From DASQJJ01 sp964598355 (GTDB taxonomy: Bacteria; Patescibacteriota; Microgenomatia; Levybacterales; UBA12049): a DNA stretch of 16,921 nucleotides. The DNA lies in assembly GCA_964598355.1 (NCBI GenBank), contig CAZRBN010000026.1, positions 1 through 16,921 on the forward strand, written 5' to 3'. Made by a program: the position numbers and the translations under genes. The notes beneath the pieces are model-generated. The model was not told the DNA's origin, did not search any database, and saw nothing but the letters and a program-made list of their open reading frames with translations. Shown here in pieces: positions 1 to 9,100 of the stretch (position 1 is the stretch's first letter; each line of letters opens with the position of its first letter).

Positions 1-757
1 GTACTGGCACTTTATTCTTCACAAGGTTACTGGCAAATATATGTCGTAAGGAGTGATTGGTGAGGTGTACGGGCAATCCTAGGGCCTTTGCACCACGTTG
101 TAAGACATCATTGCAGGTTTTGCTTGTCACATCAAAGACTCGCATTTTCTTCTGCCTTGCTTCCAATTCGGGAAGCATATCTTTAGGAAGGGGAAGTAAC
201 TCACGATTACCACCTTTGCTCAATACCCAAAAGGTTGGGGGATTGTCATATAGATTTAAGTCTGTGCCTTTTAAAGTAACCACCTCATTGATTCTGAGTC
301 CTGTACGAAGGATAAAGCGTAAGGCTGCTCTCATTTCTGCTTTGATAGTCTTATTCCTACTGTTGTCTTCTTTTCCAGGCTCTGTACCTACAATAATGAT
401 TTTCTCAACTGTTTCTGGGTCAACATAGTCAAATTCTTTTCTTGGGACTTTTGGCTTTATTAAGTCTTGTGCAAAATTCTTTTCAATGTAGTCATGCTTA
501 TAAAGGAAATTAACGAAAGCTCTTAAGTTTTTAATGATATTTACCCGACTATTAGGCTTATTCCAGCCATGGTTATACATAAAAAGAGCATATTCACGGC
601 ATGTTTCTAAAGTTAAGGGTCTTTCACCTAAGAAGGGGAGTAGCTTACCTAAAATATCTTTCTTATTCTGCACAGACCTCACTTCTAATCCTTTTTCAAC
701 AGAATAGTTGATAATATAATCTTCGTAGGCTTGTTGTAACTTTTGACCTTGCAACAT
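1..757 (-). CDS. Tyrosine recombinase/integrase, partial (C-terminus beyond window start)
   Basis: Site-specific DNA strand exchange enzyme of the phage integrase/XerCD superfamily. The gene reads leftward from ATG at 757; an in-frame TAA lies three codons upstream, which fixes the start region. 252 codons are visible. Residues 1-105 resemble a SAM-like core-binding domain. The catalytic domain begins near residue 113. It shows Arg155 in RTGLRINEV, a probable beta-hairpin Lys181 in LSKGGN, and the His235-x-x-Arg238 box in HSLRH. The second His/Trp and the nucleophilic Tyr would lie past the left edge, so activity cannot be judged. The gene sits 123 bp downstream of the 3' end of a tRNA-Gly on the same strand, which favours a mobile-element integrase over a housekeeping Xer protein. 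No strong ribosome binding site is seen. The superfamily is secure; the role is inferred. Confidence 0.88.
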   Translation of the reverse strand, partial: MLQGQKLQQAYEDYIINYSVEKGLEVRSVQNKKDILGKLLPFLGERPLTLETCREYALFMYNHGWNKPNSRVNIIKNLRAFVNFLYKHDYIEKNFAQDLIKPKVPRKEFDYVDPETVEKIIIVGTEPGKEDNSRNKTIKAEMRAALRFILRTGLRINEVVTLKGTDLNLYDNPPTFWVLSKGGNRELLPLPKDMLPELEARQKKMRVFDVTSKTCNDVLQRGAKALGLPVHLTNHSLRHIFASNLVKNKVPV

Positions 758-800
758 AAGAAATTACTTCTAATTCCTTACGTACAGATCTTCTGCAGCA

Positions 801-843
801 CTATCTTTTACTTAAGATAGGTAAGTGTTAATATAAATATTAA
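801..843. repeat. Two inverted repeats in the integrase leader
   Basis: Between the integrase start and the tRNA-Gly lie two perfect inverted repeats. The first has arms CTATCTT (801-807) and AAGATAG (814-820) around a 6-base centre. The second has arms TTAATAT (828-834) and ATATTAA (837-843) around AA. Both are in AT-rich DNA within 100 bp upstream of the integrase ATG. Such sites are often operators or recombinase/excisionase arm sites, but nothing here shows which protein binds. The rest of 758-880 holds no recognisable gene. Confidence 0.45.
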
Positions 844-859
844 TGTATAACTTTTATGT

Positions 860-900
860 GCGAAATCGCTCGTTTGGTGAGCGGGCGAAGGGAGTCGAAC
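860..900 (-). other. Candidate attachment-site region at the tRNA-Gly 3' end
   Basis: Integrases commonly recombine at the 3' half of tRNA genes and regenerate the tRNA. Here the T-arm and acceptor 3' end (881-900) and the bases just beyond face a same-strand integrase gene 123 bp away. A short inverted repeat, CGCTC (867-871) and GAGCG (879-883), overlaps the tRNA end. The matching second copy of the core would be outside the window to the left, so the site is only inferred from the arrangement. Confidence 0.3.
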
Positions 901-952
901 CCTCTACATTCTCCTTGGCAAGGAGACATTCTAGCCGGTGAACTACGCCCGC
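881..952 (-). tRNA. tRNA-Gly(GCC)
   Basis: Read on the minus strand, the 72-nt gene has a perfect 7-bp acceptor stem (GCGGGCG with CGCCCGC). Its anticodon stem TCTCC/GGAGA encloses loop TTGCCAA with anticodon GCC, and the T-arm is GAGGG-TTCGACT-CCCTT. It decodes GGC and GGU glycine codons. CCA is not encoded at the mature end; the downstream bases read T then CACCA, so CCA must be added by nucleotidyltransferase. Confidence 0.95.
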
Positions 953-961
953 GATTGTGAT

Positions 962-990
962 ATTGTACCAAAATCCTTAAGGATTGCCAA
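962..990 (-). promoter_or_regulatory. Sigma70-type promoter of tRNA-Gly
   Basis: On the minus strand a -35 box TTGGCA (985-990) and a -10 box TACAAT (962-967) are separated by exactly 17 bases, each one mismatch from consensus. The -10 box ends 9 bases before the tRNA 5' end, so transcription would start within a few bases of the mature tRNA. Confidence 0.6.
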
Positions 991-1022
991 TAATAGAGTA
1001 GGGGTTGGTCACTGAAAAAATT

Positions 1023-1052
1023 TTGTCACATTTTTGCAAACAATCATATAGT
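1023..1052 (+). promoter_or_regulatory. Candidate promoter for the surface-protein/ATPase gene string
   Basis: TTGTCA (1023-1028) and TATAGT (1047-1052) are 18 bases apart and each differs from the sigma70 consensus at one position. It lies in the divergent spacer between tRNA-Gly and the first plus-strand gene. It is the best promoter seen ahead of that gene, and no terminator-like hairpin with a T-run was noticed between the following genes. The start of transcription would be near 1059, giving a leader of about 60-115 nt depending on the start codon used. Confidence 0.4.
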
Positions 1053-1118
1053 TTTTGTTGCTATATTTTTCTCACAACATTAGCTTCGATTTTCCTTCTC
1101 ATTTTTTACTAAAAGTTA

Positions 1119-3104
1119 TTGACTCTCTACTTCATTTATATCACACTAAATGTATTAGTAGTACTGAAATTATCCGTGACCTTTTTTTCTCATTTTAAAA
1201 ATCTTTTTAGACGATCATCTAAAGCTATTCATGCTAATTCTCCTAATGGAGATAATTTTTTCCAAAACATACAACATCAAGCAATATACGGTAAAGCATC
1301 ACTTACTGGTTTTTTGGCGTTTTTGGGAGTACTTGCTCTAGCAGTCATTAGCATTCCCATTGCAGAAAATTATTTCAGTAGCCAACCTAAGCAACACAAA
1401 TCACAAGACGTTTTGGGTACCCAAACTTCTCCACTTGCATTAGATGGGACAATTGTTTTTAGTATTCCTGCTATTTTTAATAAAGCAGTTACTTTTGCAA
1501 ATGGATTGACCGTCGATGGAGATACCATACTGAATGGATCAATAAAGGCAGCAAATATTGTCTATGGAGTAGCACCAGGAGCAGGTATATCTGTCACCAC
1601 AGGCCAGAATCCAACCATAACCAATACCGGTGTTACGTCACTCCAAGGCAAAACAGGAGATGTTAGCCTTATTGCAGGAAGTGGTATTTCTATATCTGGT
1701 AATACAATTACGAATAGTGCTCCTGCCACAACGCAAAATGTCTTTACAACAGTTACTGTTGGTACAACAAATATTACCGCTGGAAGCAGTACGGATACCC
1801 TGAGCGTTACTGCGGGCACAGGTATTACACTTTCTGCAGATACTAGCAACAAAAAGCTCACTATTTCCAGCAGTGGCAGTAGTGGTACCAATCTCTCACA
1901 GGCAACTGGCACCCTAGGTGTTACAAATGGAGGCACAGGAGTTACAACCGTCGCATCGGGAGCACTGCTCTATGGGAATGGGACAAGTGCTCTTGTCCCG
2001 CTCCCTATTGGTAACAATAATGCTGTCCTTACTTCCAATGGATCCGTACCCACATGGTCTGCAAATATTCCTGTCGCTAGTGGCGGGACTGGGACAACAA
2101 CCTTTACCAGTAACGGAGTACTCTATGGAAATGGAACAGGTGCTATTCAAGCTACAGCTGCAGGGACGAATGGACAGGTCCTCATAGCCAGCTCATCTGG
2201 AAACCCTATCTGGAGTAATATCTCGGCTGGTAGTGGCTCATGTACGAATTGTCTTGCATCCAATCCAACAACGACCCAAAGCATCAACCCAACAGGCAAT
2301 GTGACTGGTCTTACTATTGCACAAACAACAACCGCTTCACCATCTGCTGATATTTTTTCTATTACCAATAGCGCCGGTACCGTCAAATACATTCAAGTAG
2401 ACGCAAATGGCAATGTGATTTTGAATAACAATGATTTGCAGTTAGGAGGTAATATCAATATGAAAATAGATGATATCAATTTGGCAAATACAGTAGATAC
2501 ATTTGTCTATGATACTGCTTCTGACGTTGACGCCGGAGCATGGACTAACAACGGCAATGCCCAAGCCTCTTCCTGGTACAACGAGAGTATTGCTCCAACA
2601 GGGAATTGTGTCCTAGGACAAAGTGCACGATGTGCTACTCGTCTATTCCCTAAAAAAGTTATTTTTGTTGCTACAACAACACATTTGTATATTTTTGATG
2701 CACAGAATGATTCTTTGTGGATGACATTTAATGTTGGCACTGGCTTTGCCTTCAATGGAACATCAGTCACCCTTTCTTCTGTGTATGCACTCAACGGTAT
2801 TGTTTACGTAGGAACTGCTACGAATGGACTCATCGCGATTGATTTTATTAACGACTCAATTTACCAATATGACTATAACACGGGAGCCGGTGGACGTGCA
2901 CAATTTTTAGGAAATCTGTCTCAGAGAAATAGCAATATTGGCTTTGGTGCACGACAAACATGGGGACAAATTGCATCAAATAAAGTAAATGGCGTCTTTG
3001 CACGGGTCATTAATGGGAAGACCTACGTTGCTGTTTCAACATTGGGTGGAGCAAGTATTATTGATGTTTCAGACCAAAAAGTTGTGAGATATATCGATAA
3101 CTAA
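1119..3104 (+). CDS. Membrane-anchored phage-fibre-like surface protein with partial beta-propeller
   Basis: A predicted cell-surface protein of 661 aa from TTG 1119; no ATG is available near the start. GTG 1176 is an equally good or better start, because it removes a hydrophobic stretch and leaves a basic cytoplasmic segment before one transmembrane anchor (residues 61-82). Outside the anchor come fibre-type motifs: LTVDGDTILNGS near 125, SLQGKTGDVSL near 174, two tandem 51-residue GGTG repeats (about 271-372), and a DIFSITNSAGTVKYIQV module also present in the next gene. From about residue 458 a region with repeated VYVGT- and TYVAVST-type strands resembles propeller blades, and it ends abruptly at the stop. 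Four cysteines fall in two close pairs. The stop is one base before the giant gene's ATG, so the two are probably co-translated. The exact role is unknown; adhesion or host contact is an inference from the modules. Confidence 0.8.
   Translation: MTLYFIYITLNVLVVLKLSVTFFSHFKNLFRRSSKAIHANSPNGDNFFQNIQHQAIYGKASLTGFLAFLGVLALAVISIPIAENYFSSQPKQHKSQDVLGTQTSPLALDGTIVFSIPAIFNKAVTFANGLTVDGDTILNGSIKAANIVYGVAPGAGISVTTGQNPTITNTGVTSLQGKTGDVSLIAGSGISISGNTITNSAPATTQNVFTTVTVGTTNITAGSSTDTLSVTAGTGITLSADTSNKKLTISSSGSSGTNLSQATGTLGVTNGGTGVTTVASGALLYGNGTSALVPLPIGNNNAVLTSNGSVPTWSANIPVASGGTGTTTFTSNGVLYGNGTGAIQATAAGTNGQVLIASSSGNPIWSNISAGSGSCTNCLASNPTTTQSINPTGNVTGLTIAQTTTASPSADIFSITNSAGTVKYIQVDANGNVILNNNDLQLGGNINMKIDDINLANTVDTFVYDTASDVDAGAWTNNGNAQASSWYNESIAPTGNCVLGQSARCATRLFPKKVIFVATTTHLYIFDAQNDSLWMTFNVGTGFAFNGTSVTLSSVYALNGIVYVGTATNGLIAIDFINDSIYQYDYNTGAGGRAQFLGNLSQRNSNIGFGARQTWGQIASNKVNGVFARVINGKTYVAVSTLGGASIIDVSDQKVVRYIDN
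1929..2234 (+). repeat. Tandem 51-codon GGTG fibre repeat, two copies
   Basis: Two in-frame direct repeats of 153 bp start at 1929 and 2082. Each encodes GGTG, then a Thr-rich strand, then LLYGNGT or VLYGNGT, and ends in a PTW- or PIW-like strand. This is the repeat type of phage tail fibres and related trimeric stalks. DNA identity is moderate, so the copies have diverged under protein-level constraint. Confidence 0.7.
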
Positions 3105-3105
3105 T

Positions 3106-6100
3106 ATGACACAAAGACAATTCAAACACTATATAAAAACCCCTCAAATAAAAATCTTAGGGGTAGTTGTGGGAATTGCTGCAATTGCAGGAATAGTGAT
3201 GTTAGGGGCAAAGCTGCTCCAAAACTACCAACACAAGGTATTTGTCCAAAGCCTTGCACATCAAATTAGCACGAGTAAACCAGTAACCAAATTGGTAAAC
3301 GCATCCAAAACGCTTACAACAGATAAAAAAGGATATATATTTGCAGTAACCAAAGAGAGTAATACAAAAAATCCAGTCACTTTTGCCACACCAAAAGGAT
3401 CTATTTCCTTTGCTACCTATGCATCAGCAGGTTTGGGAGATATTAATACAACAACAGCAACTCAACATGGAGATAAAACAGTCTATGAGAATATTTATAA
3501 TGGCGTAAATCTTATTTACACGAATTACCCTGACCGGACCCTTGAGGAATACGAAGTAAAAGTCCGCCGTCCTATTACACAAATTATTCAGCAAATTGAT
3601 ACAACCAATGTTATTTCTAAAACCCAACCAGATGGATCTATTGAATTCTTTAACAAACAAAGCGGACAATTCTCCTTTGCTATTCCGCGTCCTGTTATGT
3701 ACGAGGCACAAAATACTCGAGCAAGAAGCTACGGGCTTCATTTTGAAATTGTCACAACAGGAGGAAAAACGTACTTAGTCAAAGTCATAGACCAGGCCGG
3801 CCAACAATGGCTCCAACAAGCAGCATATCCTGTCATGATTGATGCAACAGTAAGTCTCACGCTTTTTGGTTATGAGTCATATCCAGCTCAACAAAATGTT
3901 TGGCAAGTACGACTAGATACAGTCGGACAAGGTGATTTACATATTACTGGTACTGATGGGACAACCCTTGCAGCAGACACATCAGGAGATATACAACTCC
4001 AATCAATCACTTGTGGAACAAACACAGTACAACTAAACAACAACCATGGCGACTTTACTATTCCTGCCTATACCTGTAGTGACAGTACCTATGCAACCTT
4101 TATACTCAAAAATCAAGCGCAACAACATATTGCCTTCTCATATTCAGGCTTTACCACAACTGTTGCAAGCCAACCAAATATCACCAAACCAACCATTCTT
4201 TCAGCAGTCGCAAACCCGCCTGTGGTCAAAGTAGGAGACATCATTACTGTTTCTTCCCATATTATTGATCCTGTTGGTATTACATCTGTCTCAGCAGATA
4301 TGGGAGGAATAGAAACAATTACATTAAGTAAAAATTCTGGATCAACAACCGACGGAACATGGCAGGCACAATGGAAGGTACATAATACAACGACCAAACC
4401 ATATCAAATTACCCTCACTGCAATAAATAGTAGCGGACAACAGGAAGCTTCTCATGTTGCTTTTTTTGATCCGTATACGTGTACAGGTGGTGGTGATCAC
4501 GCAGGTGCTAACTGGGATCCTGCAACTGATTGTCCATCTGGATTTGGAGGAGCACATACTAATATTGGGACCTTTTCTCTTTTGTCAGGAGAGACAGCCA
4601 CATTGCAATCCCTGGGAGGCTCTGGAGGTGGAACAGCAACTGTTTCTGCAACAACAATCACTATTGCATCAACAGCAACATTGAATGGCGCAGGAAAAGG
4701 ATGGGGAGCTGCCACAGGTCCAGGAGCTGGCGCCAGTGTTGGGGGAAATAACCCTCCAGGTGGAGCAGGAAGTGGCGGTACTGGAGGATCAGCATCGGGA
4801 GCAGGTGGTGTTGTATATGGTAATTATTTGCAACCTGTCCATCCAGGATCGGGCGGAGGATCCAATGTTGGTGCAGGAGGAGCGGGAGGAGGTGCTGTCT
4901 CTTTGACAGCAACTGGAACTTTTACCCTTAATGGTACTATTACCATGAATGGAGCTGCAGGTGGGTCAGGAGGAAATTATCCAGGAGCTGGAGGATCAGG
5001 AGGAAGTGTATGGATTATTGCCGGAACATTTACCGGAACAACCGGAGCAATTACCGCAAATGCAGGAGATCCCGGTACAGGCACTGGACAATCTTCTGTT
5101 GGAAAATCCGCAGGAGGACGGGTAGTCATTTCTTATTCCTCAGCCAATACCTATTCAGGAACCTGGCCAACGGTGAATGCGAGTACTGTTGGATCGGCAA
5201 ACAATCCCATCACTACTGGTACTTCAGGAACCGCCCTTGTTATTGATTCAACCAACAATGATTTATATATAGAGTCTTCCCAAACATGGAGTGCAAATCC
5301 GGCTCGGGAAGGACAAACATTTTCCTACCATAATGTCACTGTCACGAATAATGCTACCTGGACATTACTTGGGTATAACACAACAAATACCAATGGCGCT
5401 GGACAAAGCTTTACCACAACCAACAACTTTACTGTTAATGCTGGCTCCAGCATTAGTATGAATGGTACAGGGTACGCAGGGGGAACATCAGGATCTTCAA
5501 ATGGCTCAGGACCAGGTGGTGGAGGCAGTATTGCGGGAAATAATCCTCCTGGAGGAGCAGCGTATGGAGGTGCCGGAGGATCAGCATCTGTAGCTGGAGG
5601 AAGCCCCTATGGAACATATAACGCACCAGTTGACTTGGGCTCAGGAGGAGGAGCAAATGTAGGCATAGGCGGCAATGGAGGAGGAGCACTTAAAATTAAT
5701 GCATCCGGAACTGTTACAGTAAGTGGCTCTATAACAGCTAATGGATCAGTTGGTGGATCAGGCGGTAGTTATCCTGGAGCAGGTGGATCTGGAGGAAGTG
5801 TATGGATTATCAGTAGTACGTTTGCCGGTGCAGGGACAGGGGTAATTACCGCAAATGCAGGAGATCCAGGTACTGGTACAGGACAATCCTCTGTTGGGAA
5901 ATCAGGAGGAGGACGTATTTATATTTCCTATTCCTCAAGTAATACGTATGCTGGCGCAACACCTACTGTTGCTATGAGTACTACTGGAGTAGGAAGCGCA
6001 TCAAATGGTACTGCTCTGCTTGTTGATAGTACGAATAATGATTTGTATATTCAACAAGATCAGACATGGCATGCCAAACCAACCCTTGAAGGACAAACAT

Positions 6101-9100
6101 TCACTTACCGTAATGTTACTGTAAGTAACAATGTGACGTGGACATTAGTTGGATACAACACAACCAATAGTGACGGTGTTGGTCAAACATTTACTACAAC
6201 GAATTTTACCGTTGGTACTGGAGCAAAAGTTAATTTGGATGGACAAGGGTATGCATCTGCCGCTGGACCTGGAGCCTCAGCGAATATTGGTGGAAATAAT
6301 AACAGCTCTGGTGCAGGATACGGAGGAGCAGGAGGAGGTGCTGGAGGAGGGAGTACATACGGATCAGCAACTGCACCACTAGATCTAGGATCAGGTGCAG
6401 GTAGTAATACCGGCCAAAGCACTGGAGGTGCTGGAGGAGGAGCAGTAAAAATTTTAGCAACGGGAACATTGTCAATAACTGGTACTATCTCCGCTGTAGG
6501 ATCTAATGGTACAGCTGGCAACTGTGGATCGGGAGGAGGATCAGGAGGAAGTCTTTATCTTATTGCGGCAACACTGACTGGTGCCGGAACAATTTCTGCT
6601 GCAGGAGGCAATGGAGGAACGGGCTGTAGCACCGGAGGACGAGGAGGAGGAGGACGTATTGCCATTTACTATGCAACCAATTCCTGGACAGGCAGTACTC
6701 TTACCGCAGTAAATCTGACTCCTGCTGGAACAGGCAGTGGTACTGCGAACACCGGTACTCTTACTTTGTCACAGCAAGGTATTCCTGCAATTTCTTCATT
6801 TAATCAATTCCAAAGCGACTGTACCACGGCTGTTGCTACAGGACAAAGCATCACCAGCTTAACAGCGTGTTTGGGCGCTACTATTACTGATAGTGATAAT
6901 CCTGATACCGTAACAATCGACATAGAACTTAAGCCCAACGGCACCGCATTTACTAACTCCGCAACGGCAACTATTTCCAATGTCGCAGTATCAGGCTCAC
7001 CAGTAAGTCGTACCCAAACGTTCAACAATCTTACCTTTGGGCAAACATACCATTGGCAAGTACGAGTTACCGATACTCTTGGATTTACCACTGGATGGAC
7101 GGTACGTGGGGGGAATCCTGATTTTGTCAGCCAAGTACCTGCACCGCTTACAGCTACTGCTACATATTTATCCGATACCTCTATCAGAGTTGACTGGACT
7201 ATTTCAGCAACAACAGTTGACGGCTTTCAAGTGGAAAGAAGTACTGACGGAAGTGCATTTGCTGTTATTAACAGCAACGTTGCTTATCCAACAGTTACCT
7301 ATACTGACAATACCGCAACAGCAAATCATGAATATATTTACAGGGTCAGAGCATTCTTAGGAAGTAACAACTCAACGTATGCAACTGCTTCAAATGTTGA
7401 CACAACACCTGCAGCACCAAGTGGTGTCACCACAACCCTCTCACATGTTGGGACCTATACCATTACATGGACTAATAATGCAAATGACGCGTCCAATTAT
7501 GAAATTCAAAGACAAATTGGAGCTGGAGGATTTGTTTCATTATCGACAAGCATTGCATCAAGTGCAGCAAGTTACACTGATACCAATGTCCAGCAAAATG
7601 CTAGCTATACCTACCGAGTAAGAGCAACACGCACTACTCCAAATGCACTGCAATCAGCTTTTGGTACTGCAGGGTCAACAACACCTACTGCAGGATTTGG
7701 AAAAGGAGTATACCTCACATCTACAGGAAGACTTGTTATAGAAAATGATGTGGTAGGGTCTGTTGACATCTTTAAAAATGTCCAAAATGACAGTACCGAT
7801 AAAATCGGACAAGGCGTGAGTTACGACACAACGCATCCAGCAAGTGGTCCTGTTTTTCCTGCGTCAACAACACTCAATGACCTAACAGTCAAGGAAGGTG
7901 CATCACAAGTTGATGGCAAAAGTGACGTCATCTACGCAGCAACGAATAATGGGCTTTTTGTTATTCATGAAAACGCACTCACACCAACCTCGGGGGGTAT
8001 CAAAATTTACACAAAAGATTATATTTCGGAGTTAATGATTGGCGATACCAGAGGGATGTGGCCACTTGATAACGGATTTGGCTCCGGGCTTTCTGACGCC
8101 TCTTCTCATGCCCAAACACTTACTAATAATGGAAGTACTACTTTTACTGCATCAGGTGTCAGGGGGAATGCTGGATCATTTAACGGAACAACACAATTCT
8201 TATCTATTGCTGATAATGCGAACATTGGAATAACAGGGAATCTTACTGTGAATGCTTGGTTTAAAACAACGTCTACCTCAACAGCTCAAACAATTGCTGC
8301 AAAAAATGGCTCATATAGCCTCTCTCTAACAAGCAGTGGCACTGTCCAAGCCCAAATTATTGGAGCAACAACAGCGACACGTACAAGTAGTACTGTTATT
8401 GATACTGGTTGGCATCGTGCAACTATGGTCTATGACGCAAGTGCATTGACGGTAACGTTGTACATTGATGGAAAGGTTGATACCGGCACACTTACTGGTA
8501 CCGCTCCGGCAAGTATTACACGCACAGCAGGTCCTTTCCAAATTGGTGCAAATAATGGGACAACATTGTTCTCCGGAAACATTGATGAAGTAACAGTGAA
8601 TGCAACAGCACTGACCGCAGGACAAGTCGCAAATGCCTACCAAAATGGCTATAGAGCACTCCAAAATCATACATCAGGGAAAATTACTGGTGTCACAGGA
8701 GCAGATGTATATCAACAACTGCTTGGAGGAGGTACGGGCGGAGTGACTGTAAACACAGTCAAAGCAGTGAGAGTTGATGCAGGCAATCAATTTCTGTATG
8801 TTGGTACCAACAGCTCAAGCAATACCGGAGGTGTAAGTGTTATTGGCACGGTGAGTGATAGCGTCCTTGACCTCTATGCAACAGTAAATACTGCAAAAGT
8901 TGATAGCACTGGAGTAACGTATGCAGCAAATGATACTGTTGCAATTGGTATAGCCGGTACACCAAACCCTGCTTCAAACGGCCAGACAGATGTATCAAAT
9001 ACTCTTGGCATTCTCTCACTTGCCGGTACGAACGGCACAGCAACACGTGTCTGGATGGAATCACAACGATTCTCACTTGCCCAAGTATTGGGGGCAACAA

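Noticed and set aside
57..428. Open frame on the plus strand over the integrase region
   Set aside because: It is antisense to the integrase, whose catalytic motifs are clear on the minus strand; the plus-strand protein has no recognisable feature.
867..883. Hairpin CGCTC/GAGCG as a terminator of tRNA-Gly
   Set aside because: The stem is only 5 bp, overlaps the tRNA end, and no T-run follows on the minus strand.
3095..3110. Frameshift or sequencing error splitting one large gene into the 661-aa and 3550-aa genes
   Set aside because: The downstream protein begins with its own Met, basic segment and transmembrane anchor, which would make no sense in the middle of a fused extracellular protein.
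4636..6780. CRISPR-like or other non-coding array in the regularly repeated DNA
   Set aside because: Repeats are in frame, hundreds of bases long and diverge with protein-level constraint; there are no short identical repeats with unique spacers.
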